Below, piece after piece: positions 61,358-64,000 of a stretch of 64,000 bases of DNA (the first letter of the stretch is position 1; each line of letters starts with the position of its first letter). A program made the position numbers and the translations under genes. The notes below the pieces were generated by a model that was given only the letters and a program-made list of their open reading frames with translations, was not told where the DNA came from and did no database searches. Origin of the DNA: Candidatus Blastococcus massiliensis AP3 (GTDB lineage: Bacteria; Actinomycetota; Actinomycetes; Mycobacteriales; Geodermatophilaceae); NCBI RefSeq assembly GCF_000582785.1, contig NZ_HG931174.1, positions 331,908 through 395,907 of the forward strand, given 5' to 3'.

Positions 61358-63513
61358 TGCGCACGATGGTCCGGCTGCTCGCCGTCCTCACCGTCGCCGC
61401 GGCCTCGCTCCTGAGCCCGGTGACCACCAGCACGCCCGTCCAGCAGGCCGAAGCCGCGGATCTCCGGCTCTTCGACCCGGGCAACATCATCTCCGACGCG
61501 GTGTTCTTCGACGGGCTCGCGATGGACGCCGCTGCCATCCAGGCCTTCCTGGGGAGCAAGGCGCCCAGCACCTGTCCCAACCCTGCGCTCGACAGCAGCC
61601 CATGCCTGCGCGACTACAGGATGAACACGACGAACCGTGCGGCGGACAACCTGTGCGCCGGCTACCAGGGGGCGGCGAACGAGAGTGCCGCCGTCGTCAT
61701 CGCGAAGGTCTCCGTTTCGTGCCGGGTGAACCCCCGGGTGCTGCTCGTTCTCCTCCAGAAGGAAATGGGCTTCATCACGAGCTCCAACCCGACGGACAAG
61801 ATGTATGTCCGGGCGGCTGGCTATGGCTGCCCCGACAACGGCACCGGCACGTGCGACCCCTCCTACGAAGGGCTGCAGAACCAGCTGTACCGCTCCGCCT
61901 GGCAGTACCAGCGCTACGCCGCCTCCCCGGCCAGCTACAGCTACCGGGCAGGGCGCACCAACATCATCGGCTACTACCCCGCAGTTCAGGACAGGTACGG
62001 AGACAACCGGAACAACGTCCGCTGCGGCACGTCACAGGTCTACATCCAGAACCAGGCGACAGCAGGGCTCTACAACTACACGCCGTACCGGCCCAACCAG
62101 GCGGCGCTCAACGCAAGCAACGGCGGTTACGGCACCGGCGACTCCTGCTCCTCGTACGGCAACCGCAACTTCTGGAACTACTTCACCGACTGGTTCGGCT
62201 CAACCCACTCGGCCGGCGCCGGCGCCATCATGATCCGGCACAACGAGCTGGGTGGAGCCGGTGGCCGGCTGGGTGCCGCGACGACGGGCTTCCACTGCGG
62301 CCTGCGCGACAACGGCTGCTTCCAGCACTACACGCACGGATCGATCTACTGGTCGCCTGCGACCGGGGCGCGTGCCGTGGAGTCGCACGTACGGGCCAAG
62401 TGGGCGTCCGACGGGTGGGAGCTCGGGCCGCTCGGCTATCCGACGTCCGAGCTGAACTGCGGACTGGTCCGCAGCGGTTGCTTCCAGGAGTTCCAGCGCG
62501 GCTCGATGTACTCGTCCCCGGGCAGCGGGACGTTGTGGGTCCGCGGGATCATCCGAGCCCACTGGGCCTCCATGGGCTGGGAGCTCGGCTGGCTGGGCTA
62601 CCCCACGACCGACGAACTGTGCGGCACGCGCGGTGGCGGGTGCGTCAGCCACTTCCAGAACGGCTCGATCTGGTTCCACCCCTCGACCGGGGCACATGCG
62701 ATCAACTCGACGCTCATGGGCAAGTGGCGGCAACTGGGCTACGAGGCCGGCGCCGTGGGCTACCCCACGTCCGGCGTCACCTGCGAGCTCAAGGGCCACG
62801 GCTGCTTCGCGAACTTCCAGGGCGGCAGCCTGTACTACAGCCCGGCGACGGGCACTCAGTTCGTCAAGGGCGCGATCGGCGGCCTGTGGCGCGCCACCGG
62901 TGCGGAGAACGGCTGGCTCGGCTACCCGACCACCGACGAGCTCTGCGCACTGCGCGGCGGCGGATGCGTCAGCCACTTCCAGAACGGGTCGATCTGGTAC
63001 TCCCCGGCAACCGGGGTGCACGTGATCAACCGGACGCTGATGGGCAAGTGGCACCAGCTGGGCTACGAGTCCGGCGCCGTCGGCTACCCGACGAGCAGCG
63101 TGGTCTGCGAGCTGACGGCTCACGGCTGCGCGGCGAACTTCCAGGGGGGCAGCCTGTACTACAGCCCTGCCACGGGAACCCAGTTCGTCAAGGGTGCCAT
63201 CCGCGACCTGTGGACGGTGGCGGGCCGGGAGACGGGCTGGATGGGCTATCCCACCAGCGACGAGACCTGCGGGCTGCGCGGCGGCGGCTGCTTCTCGCAC
63301 TTCCAGGGGGCCTCGATCTACTACTCCCCCGCGAGCGGCGTGAACCACGTGTCGGGTCCGATCAAGGACGCGTGGGCGGCCAGCGGCTGGGAGGCCGGCG
63401 GCTGGGGCTACCCGACGGGCAACCCCGCGTCGTCGGGCAGCAACGTCACCCAGCGGTTCCAGGGCGGGACCGCTACGTGGCACACCGCGACCGGCACCGT
63501 CTCCTTCGGCTGA
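61357..63513 (+). CDS. Secreted LGFP-repeat protein with lysozyme-like N-terminal domain
   Basis: 718 residues from ATG 61357 (GAGG 7 nt upstream; a GTG 3 nt earlier is possible). Signal peptide MRTMVRLLAVLTVAAASLLS with cleavage near AEA. Residues about 35-290 form a domain common in actinobacterial surface proteins: FDPGNIISDAVFFDG, VNPRVLLVLLQKEMGFI and VYIQNQATAGLYNYTPYRPN, possibly hydrolase-like. From about 300 eight LGFP units of about 54 residues follow, each ending in a GYPT or similar box and with a Cys pair of type C-x6-8-GCF. Units 4-5 and 6-7 are nearly identical (324-nt period). LGFP repeats bind wall glycan in relatives. One-base overlap with the lipoprotein gene. Confidence 0.86.
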   Translation: MRTMVRLLAVLTVAAASLLSPVTTSTPVQQAEAADLRLFDPGNIISDAVFFDGLAMDAAAIQAFLGSKAPSTCPNPALDSSPCLRDYRMNTTNRAADNLCAGYQGAANESAAVVIAKVSVSCRVNPRVLLVLLQKEMGFITSSNPTDKMYVRAAGYGCPDNGTGTCDPSYEGLQNQLYRSAWQYQRYAASPASYSYRAGRTNIIGYYPAVQDRYGDNRNNVRCGTSQVYIQNQATAGLYNYTPYRPNQAALNASNGGYGTGDSCSSYGNRNFWNYFTDWFGSTHSAGAGAIMIRHNELGGAGGRLGAATTGFHCGLRDNGCFQHYTHGSIYWSPATGARAVESHVRAKWASDGWELGPLGYPTSELNCGLVRSGCFQEFQRGSMYSSPGSGTLWVRGIIRAHWASMGWELGWLGYPTTDELCGTRGGGCVSHFQNGSIWFHPSTGAHAINSTLMGKWRQLGYEAGAVGYPTSGVTCELKGHGCFANFQGGSLYYSPATGTQFVKGAIGGLWRATGAENGWLGYPTTDELCALRGGGCVSHFQNGSIWYSPATGVHVINRTLMGKWHQLGYESGAVGYPTSSVVCELTAHGCAANFQGGSLYYSPATGTQFVKGAIRDLWTVAGRETGWMGYPTSDETCGLRGGGCFSHFQGASIYYSPASGVNHVSGPIKDAWAASGWEAGGWGYPTGNPASSGSNVTQRFQGGTATWHTATGTVSFG

Positions 63514-63549
63514 ATGTGCCGGCCCCGGCCCCGCGGGCGGGAAGTTGCC

Positions 63550-63555
63550 TAGAAT
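63550..63555 (+). promoter_or_regulatory. -10 box of leaderless promoter for gtrA
   Basis: TAGAAT fits TANNNT and ends 7 nt before the GTG at 63563. It implies a leaderless transcript. The region between 63514 and 63562 is otherwise only 49 nt. Confidence 0.5.
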
Positions 63556-63562
63556 CGCTCAG

Positions 63563-64000
63563 GTGGCTTCCCCCCGCGGCCGTTCGGCCGTGACCGCCGG
63601 ACGGGTGCGTCGGCGGCTGAAGGAGCTCGGCGCCTTCGGCGCGGTGGGCGGATTCGCCTTCGTCATCGACGTCGGCCTCTTCCAGCTCTTCTACGCCCAC
63701 ATGGACATCGGCGCCGTGACGGCGAAGACGATGGCCACCCTGGTGTCGATGGTCGTGGCCTTCCTCGGGCACCGGAACTGGGCGTTCGCGCACCGCGACC
63801 GGACGACGGTCCGCCGGTCGTTCAGCCGCTTCAGCCTCATCAACGCGGGCACGCTCGCCATCGGCGCGGCGATCGTCTGGTTCGTGCGCTACCCGCTGGA
63901 CCAGGAGAGCGTGCTGGTGATCCAGATCGCCAACGTCGGCTCGATCGGGCTCAACAGCGTGCTCCGGTACCTGGCGTACCGGCGCTGGGTGTTCCCCGCG
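63563..64000 (+). CDS. GtrA-family membrane protein, 3' end outside window
   Basis: 146 codons visible, frame still open at the edge. An Arg-rich N-terminus is followed by four predicted membrane helices: LGAFGAVGGFAFVIDVGLFQLFY, KTMATLVSMVVAFLGHRNWAFAH, LINAGTLAIGAAIVWFVRYP and VIQIANVGSIGLNSVLRYLAYRRWVF, the family layout with the GxxxxxxxDxxxF and NYxxxRxWxF-type endings. GtrA proteins are thought to move polyprenyl-linked sugars across the membrane. Same position as Rv3277 after purK. Leaderless GTG start. Full length would be about 150-170 residues, so little is missing. Confidence 0.88.
   Translation, partial: MASPRGRSAVTAGRVRRRLKELGAFGAVGGFAFVIDVGLFQLFYAHMDIGAVTAKTMATLVSMVVAFLGHRNWAFAHRDRTTVRRSFSRFSLINAGTLAIGAAIVWFVRYPLDQESVLVIQIANVGSIGLNSVLRYLAYRRWVFPA

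Noticed and set aside
61357-63513. Possible tandem-array or CRISPR-like signal in the LGFP gene
   Set aside because: The repeats are protein-coding 54-residue units, not short palindromic repeats with unique spacers.

Overview
This 64 kb window is chromosomal DNA from a very GC-rich actinomycete. GTG starts, leaderless promoters, a WhiB regulator, coenzyme F420 genes and a decaprenyl-phospho-arabinose (DPA) pathway all point that way. My best guess is the Geodermatophilaceae (Blastococcus/Geodermatophilus/Modestobacter) or a near relative. That placement comes from gene content, not from a marker gene.

Two layers can be separated. The first is a conserved backbone whose gene order recalls the Mycobacterium tuberculosis Rv3255c-Rv3277 neighbourhood: manA, a SIS-domain isomerase-like gene, manB, DUF3499, metallopeptidase-like gene, whiB2, fbiA, fbiB, manC, wbbL, an LCP protein, TIGR03089, acyl-CoA dehydrogenase, purE, purK and gtrA. 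The second is cell-envelope glycan DNA placed within this backbone, mainly at 16-46 kb and 48-58 kb.

Layout. 1-8.5 kb: partial secreted HNH nuclease, manA, glpD, DUF808 protein, SIS protein, Trm112-like protein, manB and DUF3499, all on the minus strand. 8.5-12.1 kb: DprE2-like reductase, degenerate metallopeptidase, two unknown genes and whiB2. 12.3-14.4 kb: F420 genes fbiA and fbiB. 14.4-24.4 kb: membrane proteins, rmlA, a DNA glycosylase, manC, wbbL and two GT4 glycosyltransferases. 24.5-30.7 kb: a translationally coupled operon with an N-acyltransferase, a GDP-perosamine synthase-like aminotransferase, a DUF4214 protein and three GT4 enzymes. 30.8-34.6 kb: a less GC-rich, probably acquired block with a methyltransferase, a frameshifted pseudogene, a HAD phosphatase, a GT-B-like protein and a DUF4214 fusion. 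34.7-45.3 kb: two tandem GDP-mannose dehydratases, a GT4, an FkbM methyltransferase, two paralogous glycosyltransferases, a Wzm/Wzt-type ABC exporter and a PIG-V-like protein. 45.4-57.6 kb: membrane protein, LCP ligase, DPA synthesis (dprE2, dprE1, ubiA, PAP2 phosphatase), TIGR03089, DUF1028 and one large Emb-type arabinosyltransferase. 57.7-64 kb: acyl-CoA dehydrogenase, purE, purK, a lipoprotein, an LGFP-repeat protein and a partial gtrA.

How it works together (inference). ManA, ManB and ManC make GDP-mannose. The GMD enzymes convert it to GDP-4-keto-6-deoxymannose. The aminotransferase and acyltransferase make an N-acylated GDP-perosamine. The glycosyltransferases assemble a polymer, FkbM or the other methyltransferase may cap it, Wzm/Wzt exports it, and the LCP protein may attach it to the wall. 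In parallel the DPA module feeds the Emb-like enzyme, and RmlA and WbbL suggest a rhamnose-containing linker. No priming sugar-phosphate transferase, Wzx or Wzy was seen in the window. I found no tRNA, rRNA, CRISPR array, insertion sequence or phage gene.
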